Shown: positions 11,133 to 21,828 of the stretch, piece by piece
How positions within the stretch are numbered: the first letter of the stretch is position 1
Layout: each line of letters begins with the position of its first letter
Assembly: GCA_021029095.1 (NCBI GenBank)
Contig: JAJOHG010000055.1
Span: forward strand, 124,001 to 188,000
From: Phellopilus nigrolimitatus
Taxonomy: Eukaryota; Basidiomycota; Agaricomycetes; Hymenochaetales; Hymenochaetaceae
DNA length: 64,000 bases
Direction of reading: 5' to 3'
The notes under the pieces: generated by a model
The model's database searches: none
What the model was told of the DNA's origin: nothing
The model's input: only the letters and a program-made list of their open reading frames with translations
Program-made: the position numbers and the translations under genes

Positions 11133-12725
11133 ATGATATCGAGGCAGTTAAGGCTCATCGACCTACCTGCAGACGTGCTGGTGGGAATTCTCGCTCTTTG
11201 CAATGTGGAGGATGTGCTGCAGGTCGAGACGGCGCGTTACCATACCCATCTGTCCGGCAGCGGGACTAAATGGCATTCTTTAGATGTGCAAATTCCTGCG
11301 AGACATAGTTGCTACTCGACACCTTTGGCTGGCTCTCTTGCGCGGTCTTCCCAACGATTGCGCGCCCAACCTTCCTCCGCACGTCTCGATTGTGTCGCTT
11401 GACTTCATCGGCCTTAAGTCGCTGGTCGTTCGTGCCGTGTGCGGAAACAGGAACTGGAACTTGCTTTCTCCGAAAATCACGCGCGAAATCAAGCTCACCG
11501 TTAATGATCCGAGAAGAGAGCCTTCAGTGGTCGTCAAGAAAGCGTCTCTTGTGCCGGGAGGCGACTATTTGATGGTCCAATGGTCGAACAGCTCCGTGCA
11601 ACTATTTGAAGTATCTAATGGCGAGAGAATCTGGCTATATCCAGACCCAGACTGCCCCAGTTCAGAGTCTCGGAGGCTGTGGGCATATGGTGTAGATCGT
11701 ATCGCGGAAAAGGTCCTGAGAGTTGCCACGGCTGAGATTGATAAGGAAAGATATAGTAAAATGTCTGGTTTGTTTCTTTCATTTCTCAAACAAGCGTGCA
11801 CTGACATATTGGTTTTTCAGGGTGGCACTCAAGGTTTTTGAAATCGACCTTCGTCAAAGGCGCTCGGAAAAGATATATGATCAACAACTGGCTTTCATGA
11901 TGCCGCATTCTTTGCGTTTTCAGGAAATTACTCCGCATACTTTGTATTTACAGGGCGATCACATTGTCCTCGTCGGCTATGCAAGAGCGTTTTACTTTTT
12001 AAATTGGAAGTCGTCTTGTTACGCGACTTATAGATGTGTGAGCCTCGCTGTCGTCAGCGACTAGTGCTGTTTCTCATCTCTAAAGTCATCAGGATGAATT
12101 CACAGAAGCAAGCCGACTAGTCTGGGGATTTCTGTTTACCATCCATCGTCCTGTGGACCGAGCCGAAAATTTTATATTGCGAGCGACGGACGTCCATCAG
12201 GCTCTCGAAACTGTGTCTGGACAGGAGGAGACGCCGTTAATCATCCACATGAATACTTCACCAGCTGTAACAAAAGTAGTCCTCCAATTTGACAACGGCG
12301 ACCCGTACTCAATCGACATGCAAGCATTTAATGCATTCTGGAGAAAGGACGGCGATATTTATATATGCCTCTTCGCGTCTTTCATTTTCTTTTATGAGCC
12401 TGTCTCCTATTCCTTCACACCTCAGACGCGGACATTCGAGTATAAATACTCACCATCACTACTTCAACTTGATGGTGACGAACCTTCGCCTGGAATATTT
12501 TCATCTCAGACCGGGCGACTTGTTGTTTCGGGGTTGTACGGACTTTACGGGTGTGATATACATCGGATATTTCGAGATGGGCCAAACGACAGGTTGTGTC
12601 GTAAGGTTCTGCCTCGCGGAATTGATTGTTACGGAATGGATCCGTACGGCGGTGCTATTCTCTGGATGGAAAAGCGTTTATTCCAGAGCAAATCAGGCGA
12701 AGTGAGTATCTCATATTTTGATTAG
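11133..12725 (+). CDS. FB4: F-box protein, four exons, 475 aa
   Basis: Exons 11133-11231, 11284-11762, 11821-12037 and 12093-12725 join in one frame. Intron 1 starts GCGCGT (a GC-AG intron), and the last codon of exon 1 is ACG where most copies have ATG. Exon 2 is 479 nt, shorter than the common 497-500, because the loop after GGDYLMVQW is reduced to SNSSVQL. Exon 3 has an insert (FMMPHSLRFQ) shared with FB9 on the other arm, which is its closest relative here. The C-terminal exon ends EVSISYFD. There is no defect in the frame. Confidence 0.83.
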
Positions 12726-13690
12726 CTGGGAGTTATCGCCCGTGTCACTTTTGTTTCGTTGCCACGCGATCCGTTTTCTTGTTTTGCGTCCTGACAGACA
12801 ACGATATTTATATCGTCTTACTCGTCCTAGAGTGTATGTAACCTTCGCCATAACCTGTGCACTGTCTTTGTCTTTCAGCATTTTAATTCTACATCTTGTG
12901 TCTGAACATCACCATGTTTTCTCAAATATATATTTTCCTTGCTTCTCCTTGCGCTCTCGAGCACTCTCTGGCGTCCTGTTTCTTGTCTTCCTGCATAGAG
13001 TTTATGCACGACCCTCCTTGTAAATACTTCTCTGTTGATATATCTTGCAAACGAGCTACAATAGAGAGTCGTCTGCTGAATGGGCCTGACGGGCTGCATC
13101 GTACGCGGTGCGCGGACTGCTTTGGGACTACATGTATGTATCCCGCCCACTAGATAAAAGGATCCGCAAAATCCGGCGCCGGCGCCGCACGTGTCGCAGA
13201 AAACCGGAGCAGCGCGCTCACTGGCCTGTCTCGGCATGCTACGCTACCCACCGCACCAGGCCGTATCGAACACCATATCCTCCCAACCATTCAGCAACAC
13301 GTTGTTTGCGAAGGGCGACGTCGGCCTTACGGGTGGCGCACGTGGGAGCGCGGCGACGGACATGGTGTTGTGAGATGCCTGCGCGCGCTGCGCGCCTCCG
13401 GGCGATGGGGTGTGTGTCGGCATTGTGCTGCCCCAAACGCCGGGTGGAGGCATCTGCGCGCGCCCGCTCCCTCGCGGGAAAAGGCGGTGCTCTCCGGGAG
13501 CCAGGACACGCGCGACGGTGCGCACCCGCGGTTTTTCAAAACGCCGCGGGCTCGCCAGGCAGATAGAAACGGATAGCGTGGCCTCCGCCAGCGGAGCGGA
13601 CGACTTGGTTGGCCGTCCGTACGCGGTGCGTGGACAGGACTGTTGTGGATATATGCACCCACCCACTATATAACAGGATATGCAGAAAGC
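12726..13690. other. Intergenic block after FB4: second-type 3' flank and short-gene repeat units
   Basis: 12726-13060 is a different 3'-flank type (GTTTCGTTGCCACGCGATCC; CATCACCATGTTTTCTC), repeated in reverse after FB8 (29040-29450), FB9 (32570-32970) and FB14 (55670-56015). Two reversed short-gene repeat units follow, with intron landmarks CCCACTAGATAAAAGGAT (13146) and CCCACTATATAACAGGAT (13661). Between them is GC-rich sequence shared with 24150-24560, 27740-28190 and 37740-38200. No intact gene was seen. Confidence 0.5.
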
Positions 13691-14440
13691 GATGTCAGCA
13701 CCGCGAGGCAAATCGTGTATTTGCCTACTGAGATGCCCACAAGGGATGCGAGTTGTTGTGGAAGCAAATTATGAAGGGTGTTTTTTAGAAAAAAAGGACG
13801 TGTTCATCTTCATTTTCTTCGGGCTCTGAGCAGTATACGGTAGATTCTCTGCCGCAGATACATGGATACAGCCCCCACCTCCCTTGATTCCGGCAATTGG
13901 CGGCGCCTCGGTTTCTCTCATCAGCGCTGTGCATATTTGGACCACGTGCGTCTTCACTGCTAGCACTTACTGCACTTCAATTTGTCTCCAAGCGTCTCGG
14001 CACGTTGTCCAGGTCCTGCATCCCCAGCGCATAAGTCAGGCATGACACCTTCTCCGGAGTATTGCGAGGCATTGAACTATATTGCGTGTATCGCGCTGAG
14101 CTTCGGAGAACCGCCTGGCAGAGTCCGGACGAGATACCGTCGCGGGAGATCCAAGTTTCGAGAAGACATCTATTCAAGTTCGCCAGAAGCTTGAATTGGA
14201 TTGAAAGCTGGTATATGAGATGTCGTATCCTATTGCACGCTGCCACGGGCACGCGAACTTGCTTCCTGCTACCTTTTCCCGGTTGCAGATGCAGAAGCGC
14301 TAAGCGCAGGCCGACTCAGTTGAAGGCGTGCTGGGCCCCTGTGCGGTTGTTTCCAGTAACTCCACCTTTTTCAAATTACAGACTGACGAAGCACCATTCA
14401 CTACATAATGCTGGAGCCCAGACCGCCCTGTTCTACGGAG
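13690..14440 (-). repeat. R2 dispersed repeat, reversed copy
   Basis: This block recurs reversed at 24560-25205 and forward at 27346-27720 (partial), 31656-32320 and 37090-37775. Landmarks, read in the forward copies, are TCTCATATACCAACTTCGA, GAGGCGCCGCCAACTGCCGG, TTCGCTTCCACA and GTGAATAAATACACGATTT. In each copy it abuts the short-gene repeat at one end. I cannot assign a coding function. Confidence 0.7.
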
Positions 14441-14912
14441 AACTGAGCACCTCGTGCTCCGAGACGACATCCGTACCAGTCCTTAGACCGTCTTTCACTA
14501 TTAAAACCTTCCAGCAAGGCATCACGCACGGACTTCACGAGGCCAAGTCTTTCAGTATCAAGGAGCAGCGCAGAATGACCCTTGCCGAGCCTGTCTTCTA
14601 GTTCGTAGGTCTCCACGAGAAGAGTAAGAGACGTCTCTGAAAGGTCGAGAAAGTCCAGACGACTAGACGAACGTGATTTCGAAGAGAGCTGAGTCGAAAA
14701 TAAGTAGTGCATCAGTGAAAAGAGTCTTACCGTGCATCCTGGCTCTTCCTATAAAATAGAATGAGATCATTTGCGGTAGCCGAGACGGTCCCCATGCAAT
14801 AAGACGGGACGACGGCGGTCCTGAGAAATTACATTTGCGTTTGCGTCGCGCCCGGTCTCTCAGGACGGCTAGGCCTCGAGCTACCGTCGTAATGTTCGTC
14901 GGAATCAAACAT
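14440..14912 (-). pseudogene. 2OG-oxygenase-like gene, truncated relic
   Basis: From ATG at 14912 the - strand matches exon 1 of the gene at 44174 (RPSRPERPGATQ, then FLRTA), its first intron and exon 2 (SRLDFLDLSETSLTLL, LGKGHSALLLDTERLGLVKSVRD, LLEGFNSER). It then jumps to the SEHEGAQ part of exon 3 and ends inside repeat R2. Most of the catalytic-domain region is missing, and internal changes (a TAA in QTQM-to-stop) disable it. It lies divergent to FB5. Confidence 0.8.
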
Positions 14913-15133
14913 GGTGGTAGCACAAATGGGGGTCGAGGACAAGGATGCGTTCTACAAATTCCGAGAATTTCTACCTCTTACATAATTTGTGGACGACCAA
15001 ACAAGGTAAGTGATCTACTTTTGGAAGTAGGTTACACGTCTTGTTGTAGACGTTGGACCTCGACCAACTTCTCTGCTACGTAGCTTGCTCAAATCCTGTC
15101 TCTTGAGTTTCTGCACCAACTTCTCTTAATAAA
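14913..15133. promoter_or_regulatory. Shared upstream region between the 2OG relic (-) and FB5 (+)
   Basis: The 221 bp between the two ATGs contain CACAAATG and a CTTACATAATTTGTGGA motif on the oxygenase side and GGACGACCAAACAAGGTAAG plus the usual F-box leader on the other. The same arrangement occurs at 31063-31283 and, without this middle part, at 53325-53551. Confidence 0.55.
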
Positions 15134-16697
15134 ATGATGAGGCTCGTCGACCTCCCCGCGGACGTATTGCTGAAAATTCTCGGTCTTTGCGATGTGGAGG
15201 ATGTGCTGCGGGTCGAGACGGCGCGTTATCATCGCCATCTGTCCGCCAGCCAGCAGGACTAAACGTTGGTTTACAGACGTGCAGAGTCCTGCGAGATGTA
15301 GCTGCTACCAGACACCTCTGGGTGTCCCACTTACGTGGTCTTCCCAACGAATGCCCGCCCGACCTTCCCCCGCACGTCTCGCTTGAGTCGCTTGACTGCG
15401 CCGACCTCAAGACGCTGGTCGGTCGTGCCGTACGCGGAAGCAGGAACTGGAACTCGCCCTTTCCAGAAGTCACACGCGAAATCAAAGTCATCTTATGATA
15501 AACCCATACAAGAGCCTGCTTTCGTCAGGAAAGCATCTCTTGTGCCGGGAGGCGACTATCTGGTGGTCCACTGGGAGAACGACTCCGTGCAACTACTTGA
15601 AGTACGCAAAGGCGAGAAGATCTGGCTATATCCAGACCCATACTTCTCCGATTTACCTGTACAGAGGCTGTGAGTGTATGATGTAGATCGTATCTCGGAA
15701 AACGTCCTGAGAGTTGCCACTGCTGAGACTAATCATTATATAAGAGATGAATCGTCTGTTTTGTTTCTCTAATTTCGCAAACAAACGTACATTGACATTT
15801 TCGCTTTTTAGGATCGCAATCAAGGTTTTTGAAATCGACCTTCGTCAAAGGCGCTCAGAGAAGATATACGATCACCAACTGAACATTGAGTTATTCATGA
15901 TGCCGCATGATTTATACTTGCAGGGCGATCACATTGTGCTCGTCGGCCACATAAAAGCCCTTAGCATTATAAACTGGAAATTGTCTTGTTGCGTGAATTT
16001 TGAATTCGTGAGCTTCGTCGCCATTAGCAACGAGCACTGTTTCTCATTTCTAAACACATCAGGATGAATACATAGAAGCAAGCCAGCTAGTCCGGGGATT
16101 TTTGTTTACCATCCACCGTCCTGAGTACCCGGCCAAAAACTTTATACTGCGGGTGACGGACGTCCATCAGGCTCTCGAAGCTGTGTCTGGACAGGAGAGA
16201 AGTCCGTTAACCATCCGCATGAATACTTCACCAGCTGTAACAGAAGCAGACCTCCGGTCTGACAGCTCTGCCCCGAACACAATCGACGTGCAAGCATTTA
16301 ACGCATTCTGGAAACTGTATTTGGGAGATATTTACATATGCCTCTTCGCGTCTATCTATGGCGATCAGAGTGCTGGCATGATGGTTCTGTCCTATTCCTT
16401 CACACCTCAGACACGGACATTCGAACATAAATACACAGCATCACTTCTTCTTGATGACGACGAACCTCATTCTCTGATAGTTTCATCTCAGTCTGGGCGG
16501 ACTTGCTGTTTCGGGGTATCAGGAGTTACGGGTCTGACATACATCGGATACTTCGAGATGGGCTAAACGACACGTTGTGTCATAAGGTGTTGCCTGACGG
16601 AATCGATTGTTTTGGAATGGATCCGTACAGCGGTGCTATTCTCTGGATCTCAAAGCAGTCGTTGTCGACCGAAATAGGGATCTCGTATTTTGATTAG
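15134..16697 (+). pseudogene. FB5: F-box gene with frameshifts and a stop
   Basis: The four exons are recognisable at 15134-15220, 15277-15753, 15812-16007 and 16063-16697. Intron 1 starts GC. In exon 2 the segment after REIKVI loses frame and meets TGA at about 15496. The reading frame resumes (EPAFVRKASLVPGGDYLVV) but hits TGA at 15671, where FB7 has TGG. Exon 4 has a 1-bp insertion at GGGCGGACTTGC (about 16500) and further small deletions before the family C-terminus. It is almost identical to FB7 outside these sites, so it decayed recently. Confidence 0.88.
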
Positions 16698-17833
16698 GTG
16701 AAAGTAATGGCCCGCAATGCCTTTATTCTGTTTCTCCTACGGCACCACGCCATCCGTTTCTGTTTTGCGTTATCTACATGTATCACGGCAGATTCTGATA
16801 AACAACAAAGCTCCTTTCCCGTATTCGCCCAGACTGTGTGAGTACCGACTGCGCCATTGACTAATATCCCGTGCGCCGTCTTTACTTTCTGTATTATGCA
16901 TATTGTCTTCGAATATTATCTCATTCGCTGTAAAATGGCACACTTCCAAGTTCCAACGCGCGCCGAGTCTGGCTAAGTCCAAATAACTCGTAAACGCTTC
17001 CATTTCAATTTGACCCGCGGCAACTGTCTTTATTTTTGCAAGAGCAGTAATGTCCCGCGCACTGTCTTTACTTCCCAGTATCGCTATTTTGTGCATATCG
17101 TCTTCGTAAGATCATCTCACCGGCTCTAAAATGTGTGTCTTGCACTTCCCGTCTTCCTGGCTTTCGCACGATCCTCCTTACAAACACTCAGTGGTGCGCG
17201 TCTCCTGCACACGGACCAAACTCTAGAAGCCTCTCTGTCGAATGGGCCAGGCGAACAGAGAGTTATGTAGGGGCGCGGGAGGGAGTGGGACGACGCTGTA
17301 GTCGCCGGCGTGGCGTGGCGTGGCGTGGCCAGGTGGGGCGCGGGGAAGAAACGACGGGGCTCCGAAGCGCGCGGGCGGGAGGGCTGCAGGGGTGGCACAA
17401 TGGGCATGTGGGGGCAGCGCGGGGCTGGGGGTCCGGGCGGGCGGCGGAGTGTGAGTCTGTGCCAACGTGCCACGGGGCGTGCGAAGGCATTTTCGCGCGT
17501 GCGATTTTCTTCGCGAGCTCGGACATGCGCGGGGCGCGCGCGCGCTGAGGTTCGAGACGGCCTCGGCTCGAGCGCTGGCGTCACGGTTGAACAGGCAGAC
17601 AAGCACGGAAAGGCGCATCCTCGGTCAGCGGAGCGAAAGATATTCTTTTCTCGATTCGCGAGGATTGTACATGTACACGGGGCGCGGACTGCTTTGGATC
17701 CACATGTACATGTATACACCTGCCCACTAAACAACAGGATCTGCAGAAAAAGCGGCGTGTGTCAGCGCCGAGCTCGCAGCGAAAAGCCGAAGAAGCGGCG
17801 CGTTCGCCCTGCCCTGCCCCGCCAAGCTCCATC
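16698..17833. other. Intergenic block after FB5: 3' flank and short-gene repeat
   Basis: 16698-17260 is the first-type 3' flank with an internal duplication: CCCGTGCGCCGTC / CATATTGTCTTCGAA appears at about 16870 and again, similar, at 17055-17110. 17308-17332 is a small (GTGGC)n run. 17540-17833 is the reversed downstream part of the short-gene repeat, with intron landmark CCCACTAAACAACAGGAT (17727) and the palindromic ACATGTACATGTATAC at 17700. Confidence 0.5.
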
Positions 17834-17989
17834 ATATCAAACTCTGCCGCCCAAAATACGATTCACCAGCACGGCGGTGTCGCGCCGCGCCTCGGCGCAC
17901 GCGTGCGCGTCCCCGTCCGCCTTGCGCGCCGGCGGACGCGTGGAGCGCGGCGACTGGCGTGTGGCGCCGATGAAGCCCTGCTGGGCCAT
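17834..17989 (-). CDS. Short gene copy, 51-codon open frame, unrecognised
   Basis: ATG at 17989 opens a 51-codon frame, MAQQGFIGATRQ ... ARKADGDAHACAEARRD ... LGGRV, ending in TGA. It aligns to the 50974 copy (MAQQTFIGD, RKADEDALTRAEARR) and keeps the lysine codon that is a stop in two other copies. A TGACGTCA site lies 37 bp upstream. Composition is high in Ala and Arg. I do not recognise the family. It may be a real short protein, or the first exon of a gene whose conserved intron (GTGAGC ... TGCAG) lies downstream. Confidence 0.35.
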
Positions 17990-18025
17990 GGAGAGCCTTA
18001 GAATCGATAGGTGTCATTGAGCGAT

Positions 18026-18033
18026 TGACGTCA
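18026..18033. promoter_or_regulatory. TGACGTCA palindrome upstream of the 17.9-kb short gene
   Basis: A perfect CRE-like octamer 37 bp upstream of the ATG at 17989, in the interval after the phosphatase relic. Confidence 0.6.
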
Positions 18034-18179
18034 TCGGCTTGTGGGAGCATGCACATCGACTCCGAGTGGCCCAAAAATAAAATTTCACAAAAAAGCAAAA
18101 ATAAGAAAAACATGTACAAGCCCGCGTGCACCAGCACAACCCCCAAACGTGTACACACCATAATTACAAAATCCACAAA

Positions 18180-18795
18180 CAGCTGCCGCCGGCGCCGGAG
18201 CGGGATCACTTCCAGCCGCACAGGGTGCGCTCGAAGCCGGCGTTCGGCTTGACGCAGCGGCGGCGCGCGAGGACGAGCTGGAGCGCCGCGTCGTACGTTC
18301 AGTGCGCGCTCGCACAATTCCTACACAGAGAAAACACAGAGAGAACAGGAGAACGGCAGAACGGGAACGATGGAGAAGACGCGGACGCACCTGCTGGCAG
18401 TGCACGAGCACGTTCTCGCCGCGTGCGAGGCGCTCGCGGATGAAGCGCACGGCACCGTCGAGGCGCGGCCGCAGCGCCGCGCTACCCGCGAGCGCGACCT
18501 TGAAGCGCCCGATCGGCACCTCCCCGCCGCCGTTGCTGCCGCCGAATCCGTGGCCCTGCGCGCCTGCGTCCGCAGCGGACATCGCGCGCGGGGGCGCCGG
18601 GCGGTGCTCCACGCCCCCCACGAGCGCGGAGGAGGTCCGCGAGTGCGCGAGACGCGGCTGCGGCGGGGACGACGCAGGCGCGCTGCTGCTGCCACGAGCG
18701 ACGACTCGCACGTGCCCCACGACGAGTCGACGATGGCGCGGACGGCGTGGCGCGCGAGCAGCTCGGGGTCGACTGCGGCGGTCCACGAGCCAAGG
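18180..18795 (-). pseudogene. Dual-specificity phosphatase relic with the catalytic loop deleted
   Basis: On the - strand this matches the intact gene at 25460 from LGSWTAAVDPELLARHAVRA through GRFKVALAGSAA and FIRERLARGENVLVHCQQ. The intron that follows is recognisable (GTGCGT ... GTGTAG). After it, about 55 nt of exon 2 are missing, including codons for GISRSPAIVLAYLM, while the tail LVLARRRCVKPNAGFER remains. The N-terminus is cut where the short-gene repeat sequence (CTCCCAAAACAAATTCG) begins. It cannot encode an active enzyme. Confidence 0.85.
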
Positions 18796-19165
18796 AAGAG
18801 TGCAACGCCCCTCCCAAAACAAATTCGCGTATGCGGCGCAGCGAAGCCGCGAGACTTACCGGCGGAGTCACGCGACGCGGCGCGGCGCGTTTGCCGGGCT
18901 ACGCGGCACGATTGCGCTGCACATCGGCTCGCGCGAGCGCGTCCTCGCCGGCCTTGCGGATCGCGGAGCGACAAGCAACTGTCTGCTCATATTTTTATCT
19001 ATATTTTATTTAATGAAGCATGGTATACATAAGCATGTAATTTCCATTGTGGGCGACTACCTAATCACGGCAATCTACTTTTGGATGTAAGTCACGCGTC
19101 TTGTTGGAACCATAGTACTAGTAGCTCGAATCCTCTTCTCTTATTAACCTTTCTGCTCCTCAAAG
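18796..19165. other. Short-gene exon fragment and FB6 upstream cassette
   Basis: 18840-18985, read on the - strand, is a fragment of short-gene exon 1 (IRKAGEDALARADVQRN, then TAG) followed by a GTAAGT donor. It fuses at GCAGACAGTTGC to the F-box upstream cassette (18985-19165). The same fusion is seen before FB3. Confidence 0.55.
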
Positions 19166-20752
19166 ATGTTATCGAGGCAGCCGAAGCTCGTCGGCCTCCC
19201 CGCGGACGTGTTGCTGATGATTCTCGCTCTTTGCGGTGTGGAGGACGTGCTGCGGGTTGAGATGGTGCGTTACACGGCATTTGTCTGGCAGCGGGACTAA
19301 ATGTCATCTTACAGACGTGCAAAGTCCTGCGAGATGTAGCTGCGACCCGGTACCTTTGGCTGGCCCACTTGCGTAGTCTTCCCAACGAATGCGCACCCAA
19401 CTTTCCTCCGCACGTCTCGATCGTGTCGCTTGACTTCATCGGCCTTAAGTCGCTGGTCGTTCGTGCCGTGCGCGGAAGCAGGAACTGGAACTCGCCTTCT
19501 CCAAAGGCCACACGCGAAATCAAAGTCATCGTTAATGATCCGGTAAGAAAGCCTGCACGGGTCGTCAAAAAAGCATCTCTCGTGCCGGGAGGCGACTATT
19601 TGCTGGTCGAATGGACAACACGCCCATACGTCCTGGACGGCTACTTGCAATTACTTGAAGTATCCAATGGCGAGAAGATCTGGCTATATCCAAACCCAGA
19701 CAGTTACTCCGATTCAACCTCACGGAAGCTGTGGGCATATGGTGTAGATCGTATCGCCGACAACGTCCTGAGAGTTGCCACGGCTGAGACTAATTGGAAA
19801 ATATATAGTGAATTGTCTGTTTTTTTCTTCTTCTTCTCATTCATTTCGCAAATAGCCTTGCACCGACATTTACGTTTTTTTAGGATGGCAATCAAGGTTT
19901 TTGAAATCGACCTTTGTGAAAGGCGCTCCAAGACGATATACGATCACCAACTGGGCAATGGTTATCTCATGGAGCCGTATCATCTATACTTGCAGGGCGA
20001 TCACATTGTCCTCGTCGGCTACGCAAAAGCGCTTTACTTTTTGAACTGGAAGTCGTCTTGTTTCGCGGAACTTACATCCGTGAGCTTCGCGCCATTAGCA
20101 ATGAGCACTGTTTCTCATTTCCAACACAGGAGGATGCTACCATAAGAGCAAACCAACTAATCCGGGGGTTTCTGTTTACCGTCCACTGTCAAGCCGAAAG
20201 CTTTATACTACGAGTGACGGACGTCCGTCAGGCTCTCGAAGCTGTGCCCGGACAGGCGAGAACACCGTTATCCATCCGCATGAATACTTCACCAGCTGTA
20301 ACAGAAGCAGAACACCGATTTGACATCCGCGATGCGTACACAATCGACATGCAAACATTTAATGCATTCTGGAGACAGGAGAGTAATATTGACATATACC
20401 TTCTCGCCGTTCTCCCTGGCGATCAGGGTTCTAGCAGTAGCAGAATGGTCACGACCTATTCCTTCACACCTCAGACGCGGACATTCAAGTATAAATATGA
20501 AGCAAAACTTGAGCTTGATGGCGACGAACATCGGATTGGAATAGTTCCATCTCAGTCCGGGCGACTTGTTGTTTCGGGGTTTCAGGGACTTTACGGGTCT
20601 GACATACATCAAATATTTCGAGATGGGACAAACGACAGGTTGTGTTGCCTCGCGAAATCGATTGTTACGGAATGGATCCGTACAGCGGTGCTATTCTGTG
20701 GTCGGAAAAGTGTTCGTCGTCGACCGAAGTGAGGATCTCGTATTTTGATTAG
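19166..20752 (+). pseudogene. FB6: F-box gene with a C-terminal frameshift (465 codons open)
   Basis: Exons 19166-19264, 19315-19814, 19884-20079 and 20130-20732 join in frame, but exon 4 lacks 10 bp after GGTTGTGT (about 20645) compared with FB13. The deletion lies between two GTGT copies. The last ~30 codons are therefore read in another frame to a TAA at 20730-20732, while the original end ISYFD-TAG is at 20752. The F-box and middle domain are intact (TCKVLRDVAATRYLWL, KIWLYPNPDS). The product would keep the F-box with a novel tail, so it could be a truncated protein or a pseudogene. Confidence 0.8.
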
Positions 20753-21828
20753 TGATGCCTTTATTTTCGTTTCTTGGCCAATATGCAGGGCACGTCCCCA
20801 CGTCATCCGTTTCTGTTTTTCATTTATCTAGATATATGACGAACCTCATGTATCTCGTATTCGCCAGAGCGTGTAACTACGATGGCGCCATTTGACCGAT
20901 ATCCCGTTGTTTCACGTACATTGTCTTCAAAGAGCATTTCATCCCGTCTAGAATGGCACGGAAAGGGAGGGAGATGACGCTGAGGCGCCCGTGTGGCGCG
21001 CGTGGCTTGGGCCAGGTGTAACTCCGGGGGCGCACGCGCGGGTTGAGGGGAAGGCGCGGCGGGCCCTCGGGTGTGTGTTTCAGTGCTAATTTACCATGCG
21101 GTAGGCGGAGGCATTTGAGCGCTCCCGCTCACAAAGAGAGGCGGTGCGCTCCGGGAGCGGAGACACCCCGCGGTGCGCGCGGCGGCGAGCACGCTGGAAT
21201 TCCAGACGGCCTCGGTTCGAGCGCTGCGTCGCGGCTCGACAGGCAGACAAGTACAAGCACAGATAGCGCGTTCTCTGTCAACGCGGAGAACGCTCATCCT
21301 TTTTTCCATTCGCGAGCTAGCGTACATGTATGTACACGGTGTGCGGACTGCTTTGGATATGCATGTACATGAAAGCGGCGTCTGCGCCGCACGCGCAGCG
21401 GAAAACCCCGAAGAAGTGATGCGCTCACCGGCCTATCTCTGCATGCCATGCTGCTCTGCTCACCGTATCAAACTATATCCTCCCAACAATTCTGCAACTT
21501 GTCACTTGTGGGGGGCGAGACACGACGCCAAGGAGCGCATTTGCGCCGGACTGCGCTGCAGGGTTGCGCCACGCCTCGGCGCACGTTGTGCATCGCGGAC
21601 GCGGGGAGGGCGGCAACAGGCAAAGGTTTGCTGATATTTGTACTTATATTTAAGATGAAGCATATACATAATCCTGATCTAGTCGTGCAATTTCCTCTGT
21701 GCGCGACCAATCAGATAATCTAGTTTTAGGAGCGAGTCACACGTACCGCTGTGGACTTTGACCGACTTCTCTGCTACATAGCTTGCTCGAATCGTCTTCT
21801 CTTAAGTTTCTGCAGCAACTCCTCCAAA
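20753..21828. other. Intergenic block between FB6 and FB7
   Basis: 20753-20960 is a first-type 3' flank. 20960-21400 is a reversed short-gene repeat remnant lacking the CCCACTAAA landmark (GCTCCGGGAGCGGAGACAC; GGATATGCATGTACATG). 21480-21640 is a reversed short-gene exon fragment (CGCCTCGGCGCACGTTG) fused to the FB7 upstream cassette (21635-21828). No gene was found. Confidence 0.5.

Noticed and set aside
18302..19090. Long + strand frames over 18.3-19.1 kb
   Set aside because: They are antisense shadows of the GC-rich phosphatase relic on the - strand.
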